Assembly: GCA_001795165.1 (NCBI GenBank)
Contig: MGNS01000047.1
Location: forward strand, 5,773 to 16,693
Origin: Chloroflexi bacterium RBG_16_57_11
GTDB lineage: Bacteria; Chloroflexota; Anaerolineae; Anaerolineales; UBA4823
Direction: 5' to 3'
Length of the DNA stretch: 10,921 nucleotides
Position numbers and translations under genes: made by a program. Every line of letters starts with the position of its first letter. Positions within the stretch are counted from its first letter, which is position 1. Below are positions 1 through 5,552 of this stretch, piece after piece. Below the pieces are notes generated by a model. It had not been told where the DNA came from, searched no databases, and saw nothing but the letters and a program-made list of their open reading frames with translations.

Positions 1-539
1 CGACCGGAGGCCGGGCGCCAAGCAACCTGCCCGAATCGCCGGTCTCGGTAACCGCTTCCGAACCGCCGGTGTTGCCCTCCGCGACCTCCCAACCAACGGC
101 GCGCGACCTGTTTTGGGCCGCGCTGGCAACTCTGTCGGTTTTGGTTTTAACGATATGGGGCTGGCACCGCTGGCGCGCTGCGCGACGGGGTGGTGTTGAG
201 GTGCTGACCTTAATCTACACGAAGGTGCGACACCTGGGTCGGCGGCTGGGCACACCGGATTACCCCGGATTGACGCCTGCGGAAGTGATTGCTGGGGTGG
301 ATTCTCAGGTCAAGCGATTGGAAGCTGCCGGGCTCTGGAAAATTGCGCTCACACCCGTAGAGGATGAGATAAAGAGTCTGGTAGGGTTATATATTGAGGC
401 CATCTATAGCCCGATTACACCAGAACCGTCAGAAATCGATGAGGCGCACCTGATCTGGCGGAAGCTGCGTTGGAGACTGTGGCTTCTAATGATTACGCCG
501 CGTAGGAGCGACTTTAGTCGCTCCGATTCCAGCGACTGA
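1..539 (+). CDS. C-terminal part of a DUF4129 / transglutaminase-like membrane protein (5' end outside window)
   Basis: The frame is open from the left edge (first full codon at 3) to TGA at 537-539. The GTG at 69 is therefore probably internal and the gene starts outside the window. The visible part begins with a Pro/Ser/Thr-rich linker, then one hydrophobic segment (about 106-165, from DLFWAALATL to TIWGW) followed by Arg-rich cytoplasmic sequence. After that comes an alpha-helical domain of about 100 residues containing IYTKVRHLGRRLG, an LTPAEV motif, a Tyr-containing helix (LVGLYIEAIY) and a final WRKLRWRLWLL helix. This order matches the C-terminal tail (DUF4129) of bacterial transglutaminase-like membrane proteins, but the catalytic Cys-His-Asp domain is not visible. 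The last dozen residues (RRSDFSRSDSSD) are encoded by an inserted-looking repeat and are unlikely to be ancestral. I am fairly sure it is a membrane-protein tail, moderately sure of the family. Confidence 0.66.
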   Translation, partial: TGGRAPSNLPESPVSVTASEPPVLPSATSQPTARDLFWAALATLSVLVLTIWGWHRWRAARRGGVEVLTLIYTKVRHLGRRLGTPDYPGLTPAEVIAGVDSQVKRLEAAGLWKIALTPVEDEIKSLVGLYIEAIYSPITPEPSEIDEAHLIWRKLRWRLWLLMITPRRSDFSRSDSSD

Positions 540-545
540 AGTCGC
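502..545. repeat. Double-hairpin dispersed-type repeat at a convergent gene boundary
   Basis: Two related palindromes sit back to back. GGAGCGACTTTAGTCGCTCC at 505-524 pairs its first and last eight bases around TTTA. GCGACT-GA-AGTCGC at 532-545 is a shorter version of the same motif. The element lies between the convergent genes ending at 539 (+) and 557 (-) and supplies the stop codon of the first. Neither side has a T-tract, so it is not a classical intrinsic terminator, but it could slow polymerase or protect 3' ends on both strands. GCGACT..AGTCGC repeats of this style occur as dispersed intergenic repeats in several bacterial genomes; that this one is dispersed is my inference. Confidence 0.7.
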
Positions 546-556
546 AATCTATCGTC

Positions 557-781
557 TTACCCGCCGAAAAGCGAAAGCAGGCCAGCCGGGCCGCCGCCCG
601 CGCCGACCGCATCCATAATTGCCACAATTTTGTCTGCGGTGATGTTCTTGCAATATTTCTGCGCCAGACCAAGCATCTCCATCGGTGAGACCTGGCAATC
701 GAGCTCTTGGACCAGCGCAGCAAGCTTTTCCATATCCACCGTGCCGCTTTGTCCCGCGTGCAGATTTGTGCGAACGTTCAT
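557..781 (-). CDS. Small orphan protein, 74 residues, function unknown
   Basis: An ATG at 781-779 is preceded on the minus strand by AAAGGA with 7 nt before the start, a convincing ribosome binding site; the stop is TAA at 557-559. I do not recognise the family. The N-terminus (MNVRTNLHAGQSG) resembles the short 'TNxxAG' openings of many small bacterial peptides. It is followed by an alpha-helix-rich stretch of about 40 residues with single cysteines at about 29 and 44 (QELDCQV, QKYCKN). The end is glycine-rich and hydrophobic (GAGGGPAGLLSLFGG). There is no signal peptide or membrane segment. It faces the DUF4129 gene tail-to-tail and has its own upstream region with an inverted repeat (876-940), so it is probably its own transcription unit. 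A precursor peptide or a small structural or adaptor protein are both possible; no function is asserted. Confidence 0.6.
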   Translation of the reverse strand: MNVRTNLHAGQSGTVDMEKLAALVQELDCQVSPMEMLGLAQKYCKNITADKIVAIMDAVGAGGGPAGLLSLFGG

Positions 782-875
782 CTATCCGTCCTTTCTAGTG
801 AATTATTTGTTGGTCCTGTTCACTTTCATGCTTAGAGTCATTTTACTTTGAATCTTGTCCGCTGGAAATACGTCA

Positions 876-940
876 TTTATATGGTTCTTTAACCTCTGGC
901 TGGTTAATCTTGATTTGGACAGGCGTAAACCGAATTAACC
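876..940 (-). promoter_or_regulatory. Candidate promoter and operator upstream of the 74-residue gene
   Basis: On the minus strand a TATAAA hexamer lies at 881-876, about 95 bp upstream of the ATG at 781. Immediately upstream, where the -35 region would be, is the inverted repeat TTAACCTCTGGCTGGTTAA (889-907), made of two perfect 6-bp arms 7 bp apart. A third copy, ATTAACC, is at 934-940. No good -35 hexamer is seen at the proper distance. The arrangement is compatible with a dimeric regulator binding over the promoter, but there is no experimental or family-level support. Confidence 0.28.
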
Positions 941-998
941 TCAAGGGATAAACCGTGTAACTGAGTTGCGCCAGGTGTGCAGGGTAGCGGCGGAGGTT

Positions 999-1640
999 CT
1001 ATGGCGCTTCAAAAAGCCAGAGACTGCTCTCGGGTACTTTGAACAGGCGGGTGGCGTTTTGCGAGCTGGGTCCGTACCCGCCTTGCACCCACAGGCCGGC
1101 ATCAATCGCAACCTGGGTGAGATCATGTGGGGTAGAGCCCCACTGGAAATAGACAGACATTGCCTGGGGATCGTCCAGGACTTGAGATGCGTATAGGGCG
1201 ATCTCGCCATCCGATGGGCGCAGCTCTCCAATAGTGGCGCGCTTAGCAACCACCCCCTCGATTCCAGTCCCGTCGCCGGCTGCGATACGCACCGTCTCGC
1301 CGGCATCGACGACCACCTCCGGCAGCCCGAAACATGCTGATCCCTGGCACAGGAAAAGCCCGCCCAGGCTGGCTGGAACATCGGTGAAATTGGTCAGCGC
1401 CACAAAGCCTTCCGGTCCGAGGCCCACCTCGTTGATAGCGAAAAATGAGCCAGACTGGCTTCTTTGTGCGATGGTGCCAGGCGTAGCGGTTGCAGCCGGC
1501 GGAGAGTGGGTGGTTAATATGCTTGCCGCAGTTGGGGTGTTGTTCTCGGTGGCAGTTCTCCCGCCCGGCGAGCTGGTGCAAGCACTCAGGGAAAGAAAAA
1601 TTAGAAATAGCCCAATCAAGAGCAGACCTTTGAATTTCAT
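999..1640 (-). CDS. Lipoprotein with lamin-tail-like (LTD) domain
   Basis: Predicted outer-face lipoprotein of 213 residues. The frame is open further upstream (to 1877), but that extension overlaps the next gene and has no export signal. The ATG at 1640 gives a textbook lipoprotein signal: MKFK, then a hydrophobic core from residue 5 to about 17, then the lipobox L18-S-A-C21, the Cys being the lipidation site. An alternative ATG at 1652 would add only four residues. After Cys21 is a Thr/Ala/Pro-rich tether to about residue 60. The folded domain follows, opening with FFAINEVGLG..GFVALTN, passing through GGLFLC and GETVRIAAG, and ending with YFQWGSTPHDLTQVAIDAGLW. The INEV..E/V.L.N start and the 'QWG ... 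AV.AGLW' signature resemble bacterial lamin-tail domain (LTD) proteins; the exact function is unknown. It lies about 130 bp downstream of the large DUF11 protein on the same strand, so a shared surface role is plausible. Confidence 0.75.
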   Translation of the reverse strand: MKFKGLLLIGLFLIFLSLSACTSSPGGRTATENNTPTAASILTTHSPPAATATPGTIAQRSQSGSFFAINEVGLGPEGFVALTNFTDVPASLGGLFLCQGSACFGLPEVVVDAGETVRIAAGDGTGIEGVVAKRATIGELRPSDGEIALYASQVLDDPQAMSVYFQWGSTPHDLTQVAIDAGLWVQGGYGPSSQNATRLFKVPESSLWLFEAP

Positions 1641-1709
1641 ACAATGGCCCATCCGGTTGTCAGACCTTAGTGGAACGATTTTACCCGATACTGGGAGGTG
1701 AGAAGGTGA

Positions 1710-1746
1710 GCGATTCAGGCGAGGATTTGCTCCCCACCTGAATCGC
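1710..1746 (-). terminator. Strong hairpin after the DUF11 gene, possible terminator or processing site
   Basis: GCGATTCAGG (1710-1719) and CCTGAATCGC (1737-1746) form a perfect 10-bp stem around a 17-nt loop that can make a further GAG/CTC pairing. It lies 25 bp beyond the stop of the minus-strand DUF11 gene and about 70 bp before the lipoprotein start. No U-tract follows on the minus strand, so it is not a standard intrinsic terminator. It may cause partial termination, protect the 3' end, or separate expression of the two genes. Confidence 0.4.
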
Positions 1747-1771
1747 CAGAATGAAAAACGGAGCGGTATGG

Positions 1772-4700
1772 TTACGGCAGCGGGCAGAAACCAGGAGGTT
1801 CTGGATTGTTCCAGCCTGCTACCAGGTTGTGGAAGGCATCCAGAGCTGAATCGCCGCCTGCTACCGCAGCGTACCACATGGCCTCCAGATCTGCCAGCGA
1901 GCTAGCCGGGAAGTCAGCCGGGAAGGCCGACTCGTTCAAGTAGGCCGCAACCATGTCGCGGGCTGCCCGGCGAGCGGAATCGCTGGTGCCGCCAGAGCCA
2001 ACCAGGTCCATCATGGTCAGGCCGTTGAGCCTCGGGTCGACCGGTCCGTTGTTGAAGAAGTCGTTGAACAGCGTGGTGTGGATGAACGGATTCGTGCCAT
2101 TATAGACCCACTGCGGATCATTGGGCTCATTCCACAACTCCGCGCCAGCGCCGCCCTGCCAAAAGCCAGGCGTGCAGCCCTGGATGGGGATCAGCACTGA
2201 ATGATCATCATCATCCGTGATGTCGTTGGGGAACGGATCCGGATGGTAAAGCACGGTGACGACGTTGACCAACGGGTTCGGTCCGTTGCTCGGGATGGTG
2301 TAATCGAAGGTGAAGTTGCAAGAGCCACCTGAAGCCAGCGTCCCGCAGCCAGCTGCTGTAGCAGTGGCGGTCAGGTCGCCCAGCACCGTGTCGGTCACGC
2401 TGTCCAGGACCAGATCCGGGCTGTCGCCTGAGCTGAGGTTGTTGATGGTGAAGCTGTAAGTGATCGTCTCACCTCTTGTTGCCGTAGACGGTCCGGTCTT
2501 GATGACCTCAACTGCTGGCTGGAAGAGGTTGGTGGAATGGCCGTCCGAGGCCGTCAGCACGTTGGGGAAGTCATCGAAGCCACATGTCATACTGACCGTG
2601 TTCAACAGCGGGTCGGGATCGCCGGCCTGCACGGTGCGTGATGTGTTGATGACCGTGTCGCCCAGCGGGAGCACGCCGCTGAAGACGGATCCTAACAGCG
2701 AGTCATTCGCCGTGCAGTTCAAAGCCGGGGTGTCGGCCGAGCTGTTGTTGGAAAGGGTGATGGTGTAATTGACCTCATCGCCCACCTTGGACAGAGTATC
2801 GCCTGTCTTATCCACCGCAATGGCAGGCTGGAACAGGTTCACCGTCCAGGAGTCGGATGCAGTCAGCACGTTACTGAACCCATATACATTACAGCTCACG
2901 CTGGCCGTATTGACATACGGATCCGGAGCGGCCGGCATCACCTGGGCCTGGTTGGTTACATCGCTATCACCTGAAGCCAGAGTCACGTCTTTGTCGATGC
3001 CCAAGGTCGGGTCCGAGATGTTGCAGATCAGGTTCGGTGTGTCAGCCGAGCTGGTGTTGTTCAGGGTCAGGGTGTAGTTGACTGTATCCCCTTCCTTCGA
3101 CAAAGTCGCGTTCGCCGATTTGTCAAACGTGATCGACGGCTGGAACAGATTCACCGAGTGGTCATCCGAGGCCGTCAGCACGTTAGGGAAGCCTTCGGGC
3201 GAGCAGGTCAGCGCGACCGTGTTCACCAGCGGGTCGGGATCGCCCTGCTGAACGGTGCGCGATGTGTTGATGACCGTGTCGCCCAGCGGGAGCACGCCGT
3301 CAAAGACGGTCCCTAGCAGCGAATCACTTGCCGTGCAGTTCATAGCCGGGGTATCGACCGAGCTATTGTTGGACAGCGTGATAGTGTAATTGACGCTATC
3401 GCCGACCTTCGACAATGTATCCCCTGTCTTATCCGCTGCAACCGCCGGATAGAACAGGTTGACCGACTCGCTGTCGGAGGCTGCCAATACGTTCGGGAAT
3501 CCTGTCGGCGAGCAGGATACGCTCGCTGTGTTGTTGTACGGATCCGGATCACCTGCCTGGAACGTATACGACATCGTCGTTATATCCGACGCACCCGATG
3601 CCAGCGTCACCGACTTGTTGATGCCGAGGGTCGGGTCAGAAATCGTGCAAACAAGATCCGGTGTGTCCGACGAAGATGTGTTGTTCAGCGTCAACGTGTA
3701 TATCACCGAGTCACCGACTTTGCTCAAGTTTTTGCTGACACTTTTGTCAAACGTGATCGATGGCTGGAACAGGTTCACCGAGTGGTCGTCGGTACCGCTG
3801 ACAGCGGATCCGCTTAAGTCAGATTTACCTCTGTAAACTACACTGACGATGTTCGGCAGCGGGTCAGCATCACCCGCCTGCACGGTGCGTCTGAGTGTGA
3901 TCGTACAGGATGCACCCGGCGCCAGGCTGGCCCCGCAGGTGTTGCTCTGGACATACGAATTAACCTGGTCAACACCATTGAGCGTGATGTTGCCAAGCAG
4001 GGTATCCGTGATGTCGTCTTTGTAGAGCGTCAGGGCGCCTGTGTTCTGGATCGTGACAGTATAGTCAGCGGGGTCGCCAACTTTGGACAGAGTGTCACCG
4101 GTCTTTGTCACACTGATCGAGCATAAATTGAAATTGCCCGTCACGAAGTCCTTGAGCCGGGCATCGAACGGAGTCGAAGTGCGCGTCTCGGCGATGAAAC
4201 CTGTGAAGCAGCCGGCATCGGGCACAAGTCGGGTGAGGTTGATCCCACCCTCGAAGAAGGCTCCGGTCAGAAATGTGCCAGGCGAACCCTCGTTCGCTTT
4301 GGGTGTGTAAGGCCAGGGCGCGGTCTGAGGGCTTCGGTTCACTGTACCACAAGCAGAATCGTCAAGCGATGAAGCGGGCGGACCAATACAATCAGCCGCC
4401 GCGTAGACCTGCACCAGAGCCCCATTCAACCACTTGTAAACGGTGATGCGATCGATCACACCACCCTGGCTGAAGTTGCTCTGAACCAGGATGTCGTTAT
4501 TTGTGTGCACCCCACTGAATCTGAAGCCGCCACCGGCCGGGATGTTGGTCAGGCCAAAGTTTGGATCCTGGAGGAACCAGAAGCCTACCTGGGCTGACCC
4601 ATTGGCAGAGAAGCGGTCCAGGCCGAAGTAGACGATCAGGTCGCCCACGTTGTTGTTGCCTGTGTCGGTGGTATTCACGTACGCGGCTGCGTAGGCGTTG

Positions 4701-5023
4701 GTGATGTCGTCCTTGTCGAGCGGCTCGCCCGTCTTCCACAGCCACTGGGTGATGTCAAGATCATCCTTGGAGCCGCCGCCCTGGAATTGTGTACCCCCGT
4801 CCGCACCAATATCGGGCAGTATACCCGTGAACTCTTGCGCGCTGCCGCCACCGCCATAAAGCGTGGCCCAATCGTCTCCGCCTCCAGCCTCATCTGTGGC
4901 GTTCCGATCGAGCTCGAACAACCCGAGGTCGTGGACGGCCAGGGCTGAGCCAACTAAGGTGAAGGTGAGAAGCAGCACAGAGAGAACTGCAACAATCTTC
5001 ATGGAAAGGTTTCTTGTGTTCAC
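1772..5023 (-). CDS. Large secreted protein with six DUF11-like repeats and a C-terminal TPGFW domain
   Basis: This 1083-residue protein is probably exported and displayed on or released from the cell surface. The start is GTG at 5023, with AGAGGAG (5030-5036) exactly 6 nt upstream; the in-frame ATG at 5002 has no comparable site. Residues 1-29 are a signal peptide (hydrophobic core VAVLSVLLLTFTLVGSALA). Residues 30-300 form an extracellular domain beginning LFELDRNATDEAGGGDDW and containing GGGSKDDLDI, DKDDITNAYAAAY, YFGLDRFSANG and GFWFLQDP. I know this motif set from other secreted repeat proteins but cannot name a family. Six immunoglobulin-like DUF11-type repeats follow at about 303-422, 423-527, 528-630, 631-734, 735-837 and 838-948; repeats 2-5 are about 104 residues each. 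Typical motifs are [DV]KTGDTLSKVGD, YT[LI]TL.N.SS, GDPDP and ASD..SVNLF.P. The C-terminus (949-1083) starts GCTPGFWQGG, the TPGFW module common at the ends of secreted bacterial proteins. No LPXTG or other sorting signal is seen. Adhesion or matrix function is inference only. Confidence 0.88.
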   Translation of the reverse strand: MNTRNLSMKIVAVLSVLLLTFTLVGSALAVHDLGLFELDRNATDEAGGGDDWATLYGGGGSAQEFTGILPDIGADGGTQFQGGGSKDDLDITQWLWKTGEPLDKDDITNAYAAAYVNTTDTGNNNVGDLIVYFGLDRFSANGSAQVGFWFLQDPNFGLTNIPAGGGFRFSGVHTNNDILVQSNFSQGGVIDRITVYKWLNGALVQVYAAADCIGPPASSLDDSACGTVNRSPQTAPWPYTPKANEGSPGTFLTGAFFEGGINLTRLVPDAGCFTGFIAETRTSTPFDARLKDFVTGNFNLCSISVTKTGDTLSKVGDPADYTVTIQNTGALTLYKDDITDTLLGNITLNGVDQVNSYVQSNTCGASLAPGASCTITLRRTVQAGDADPLPNIVSVVYRGKSDLSGSAVSGTDDHSVNLFQPSITFDKSVSKNLSKVGDSVIYTLTLNNTSSSDTPDLVCTISDPTLGINKSVTLASGASDITTMSYTFQAGDPDPYNNTASVSCSPTGFPNVLAASDSESVNLFYPAVAADKTGDTLSKVGDSVNYTITLSNNSSVDTPAMNCTASDSLLGTVFDGVLPLGDTVINTSRTVQQGDPDPLVNTVALTCSPEGFPNVLTASDDHSVNLFQPSITFDKSANATLSKEGDTVNYTLTLNNTSSADTPNLICNISDPTLGIDKDVTLASGDSDVTNQAQVMPAAPDPYVNTASVSCNVYGFSNVLTASDSWTVNLFQPAIAVDKTGDTLSKVGDEVNYTITLSNNSSADTPALNCTANDSLLGSVFSGVLPLGDTVINTSRTVQAGDPDPLLNTVSMTCGFDDFPNVLTASDGHSTNLFQPAVEVIKTGPSTATRGETITYSFTINNLSSGDSPDLVLDSVTDTVLGDLTATATAAGCGTLASGGSCNFTFDYTIPSNGPNPLVNVVTVLYHPDPFPNDITDDDDHSVLIPIQGCTPGFWQGGAGAELWNEPNDPQWVYNGTNPFIHTTLFNDFFNNGPVDPRLNGLTMMDLVGSGGTSDSARRAARDMVAAYLNESAFPADFPASSLADLEAMWYAAVAGGDSALDAFHNLVAGWNNPEPPGFCPLP
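2513..3757 (-). repeat. Duplicated two-domain unit (about 621 bp) in the DUF11 gene
   Basis: Within the large surface protein, repeats 2 and 4 resemble each other (both open ITFDKS and carry SDPTLGI.K). Repeats 3 and 5 are near-copies (both carry DKTGDTLSKVGD and VLPLGDTVINTSRTVQ). Unit 2+3 spans 3757-3134 (624 bp) and unit 4+5 spans 3133-2513 (621 bp). DNA identity is visibly high: a matching stretch beginning GTGTTGATGACCGTGTCGCC (+ strand) starts at 2643 and again at 3264, 621 bp apart. This indicates duplication of a two-domain block, not single-domain expansion. Confidence 0.85.
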
Positions 5024-5029
5024 TGTTTA

Positions 5030-5036
5030 CTCCTCT
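5030..5036 (-). promoter_or_regulatory. Ribosome binding site fixing the GTG start of the DUF11 gene
   Basis: AGAGGAG on the minus strand lies 6 nt before GTG 5023. The alternative start, ATG 5002, has only a weak AAGAAA upstream, so this site decides the start codon. Confidence 0.8.
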
Positions 5037-5062
5037 GTAGATTAAGACTTAAACAAGAGTTA

Positions 5063-5099
5063 GCGTTTGGTGCGGAGAAGCAGAATGCTTACCAAACGC
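5063..5099 (-). promoter_or_regulatory. Stable hairpin in the leader just upstream of the DUF11 ribosome binding site
   Basis: GCGTTTGGT (5063-5071) and ACCAAACGC (5091-5099) form a perfect 9-bp stem. In the minus-strand RNA the stem continues with an inner AAGC/GCUU helix (5090-5087 with 5081-5078) around AUUCU, leaving a 6-nt bulge on one side. It ends 27 nt before the Shine-Dalgarno site of the gene at 5023. No U-tract follows, so it is more likely a translation or mRNA-stability element than a terminator. Confidence 0.55.
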
Positions 5100-5145
5100 C
5101 GAAAGGATGGAAATAGGAGTAGTTTCGCAGCGTGTCGATAAACAT
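5089..5145 (-). CDS. Possible 18-residue leader peptide (speculative)
   Basis: ATG at 5145-5143 opens MFIDTLRNYSYFHPFGVW, ending at TAA 5091-5089. Seven of 18 residues are aromatic or His (three Phe, two Tyr, one Trp, one His). An 11-nt perfect match to the complement of the 16S rRNA tail (AAGGAGGTGAT, 5154-5144) runs into the ATG, so only 2 nt separate the GGAGG core from the start, shorter than optimal. No canonical start lies at ideal spacing. The last codons and the stop lie in the 5' arm of the 5063-5099 hairpin, so translation would open that hairpin. It sits between the intrinsic terminator and the DUF11 start. It could be a regulatory leader peptide or a coincidence. Confidence 0.22.
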   Translation of the reverse strand: MFIDTLRNYSYFHPFGVW

Positions 5146-5185
5146 CACCTCCTTCTGATAAGAAAACACCCCATGACATCCTGGT

Positions 5186-5216
5186 AAAAAACAAAAACCG
5201 ACCCGCAGGCCGGTTT
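5186..5216 (-). terminator. Canonical intrinsic terminator within the DUF11 leader
   Basis: On the minus strand AAACCGGCC (5216-5208) pairs with GGUCGGUUU (5203-5195) over 9 bp, with one G-U pair and a UGCG loop, followed directly by UUUUUGUUUUUU counting the stem's own U residues (to 5186). It ends about 160 bp before the DUF11 start codon. About 170 bp upstream of it is a near-consensus promoter on the same strand. It could also catch read-through from the DUF2917 gene, whose stop is at 5553. Confidence 0.85.
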
Positions 5217-5230
5217 CGCCATTAGCTACT

Positions 5231-5284
5231 CAGCGTTCAGATTACGATCATTACGATCGATAGGGCGACCAAGCTTGAACGCTG
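5231..5284 (-). repeat. 9-bp inverted repeat (main stem of the candidate leader RNA)
   Basis: CAGCGTTCA (5231-5239) and TGAACGCTG (5276-5284) are perfect inverted copies. The intervening 36 bp include a tandem 9-mer, ATTACGATC twice (5241-5249, 5250-5258), which could form a small inner hairpin. Confidence 0.7.
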
Positions 5285-5392
5285 GATCGATGCTTCCCTA
5301 GAATAGAATGAAGGTTGCTCAAGTTTTAACAATATAGTTGAAGCGATGGACTCCCATAAAAATCTCGTTAAAATTAGATAAAATATATCATA

Positions 5393-5421
5393 TTTATAGC
5401 TTAATAATATATAATTGTCAA
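5393..5421 (-). promoter_or_regulatory. Near-consensus sigma-70 type promoter for the DUF11 leader
   Basis: On the minus strand TTGACA (5421-5416), then exactly 17 bp, then TATAAA (5398-5393), in a very AT-rich stretch (about 5355-5435). The -35 is a perfect match and the -10 has one mismatch. It points toward the terminator at 5216-5186 and the surface-protein gene at 5023. No comparably good promoter is seen between the terminator and that gene. Confidence 0.72.
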
Positions 5422-5489
5422 GTTAATTTATGACAGTGTTTGGGTCCGATTGGTAAGGATTGACGGCAGCATCAGGCGCCTTAATGCGA

Positions 5490-5522
5490 AGAGGGCTATC
5501 CGGTTTTCCTGGACAGCCCTCT
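5490..5522 (-). terminator. Hairpin following the DUF2917 gene, probable 3'-end element
   Basis: AGAGGGCT (5490-5497) and AGCCCTCT (5515-5522) form an 8-bp stem. Inside it TCC/GGA and GG/CC can extend the helix, with one mismatch and one bulge, to a TTTT loop on the plus strand. It begins 30 bp past the stop of the minus-strand DUF2917 gene. No U-tract follows, so termination efficiency is uncertain; the standard terminator further on (5216-5186) may be the backup. Confidence 0.48.
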
Positions 5523-5552
5523 ATCACTAGGAGAAGGATGATTTGCGTATGC

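Larger units (their letters stand above)
5186..5386 (-). ncRNA. Candidate structured leader RNA / attenuator or roughly 200-nt small RNA
   Basis: Bounded by a strong promoter (transcription predicted to start near 5386) and a canonical terminator (ending near 5186), this stretch has no credible gene. Its main fold is a perfect 9-bp stem, 5284-5276 with 5239-5231, enclosing 36 nt. Inside that loop, GGUCGCC (5270-5264) can pair with GGCGAAACC (5220-5212), skipping an AA bulge. The latter overlaps the 5' arm of the terminator, so the two pairings exclude each other, as in a riboswitch or attenuator. I could not match it to any riboswitch consensus I know (c-di-GMP-I, TPP, cobalamin, SAM, fluoride were considered). 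Either a cis-acting leader for the DUF11 gene or a free small RNA fits. Confidence 0.42.

Noticed and set aside
941..1381. 146-residue minus-strand frame overlapping the lipoprotein gene
   Set aside because: Out of frame with the lipoprotein, Arg/Ser/Pro-rich shadow composition, no export signal and no family features.
1641..1877. N-terminal extension of the lipoprotein frame to 1877
   Set aside because: It overlaps the 3' end of the DUF11 gene, is Arg/Ser-rich and would bury the lipoprotein signal internally.
2460..3077. Two adjacent 102-residue plus-strand frames
   Set aside because: Antisense shadows of DUF11 repeats; their similar length and sequence simply reflect the repeated coding strand.
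2513..3757. Possible CRISPR or satellite-like array because of repeated segments
   Set aside because: The period is about 621 bp, in frame, and encodes protein domains; there are no short identical repeats with unique spacers.
5060..5179. 39-residue minus-strand frame in the DUF11 leader starting ATG 5179
   Set aside because: No properly spaced ribosome binding site (AGG directly abuts the ATG) and unremarkable composition; the overlapping 18-residue frame with the perfect SD is the better, still weak, candidate.
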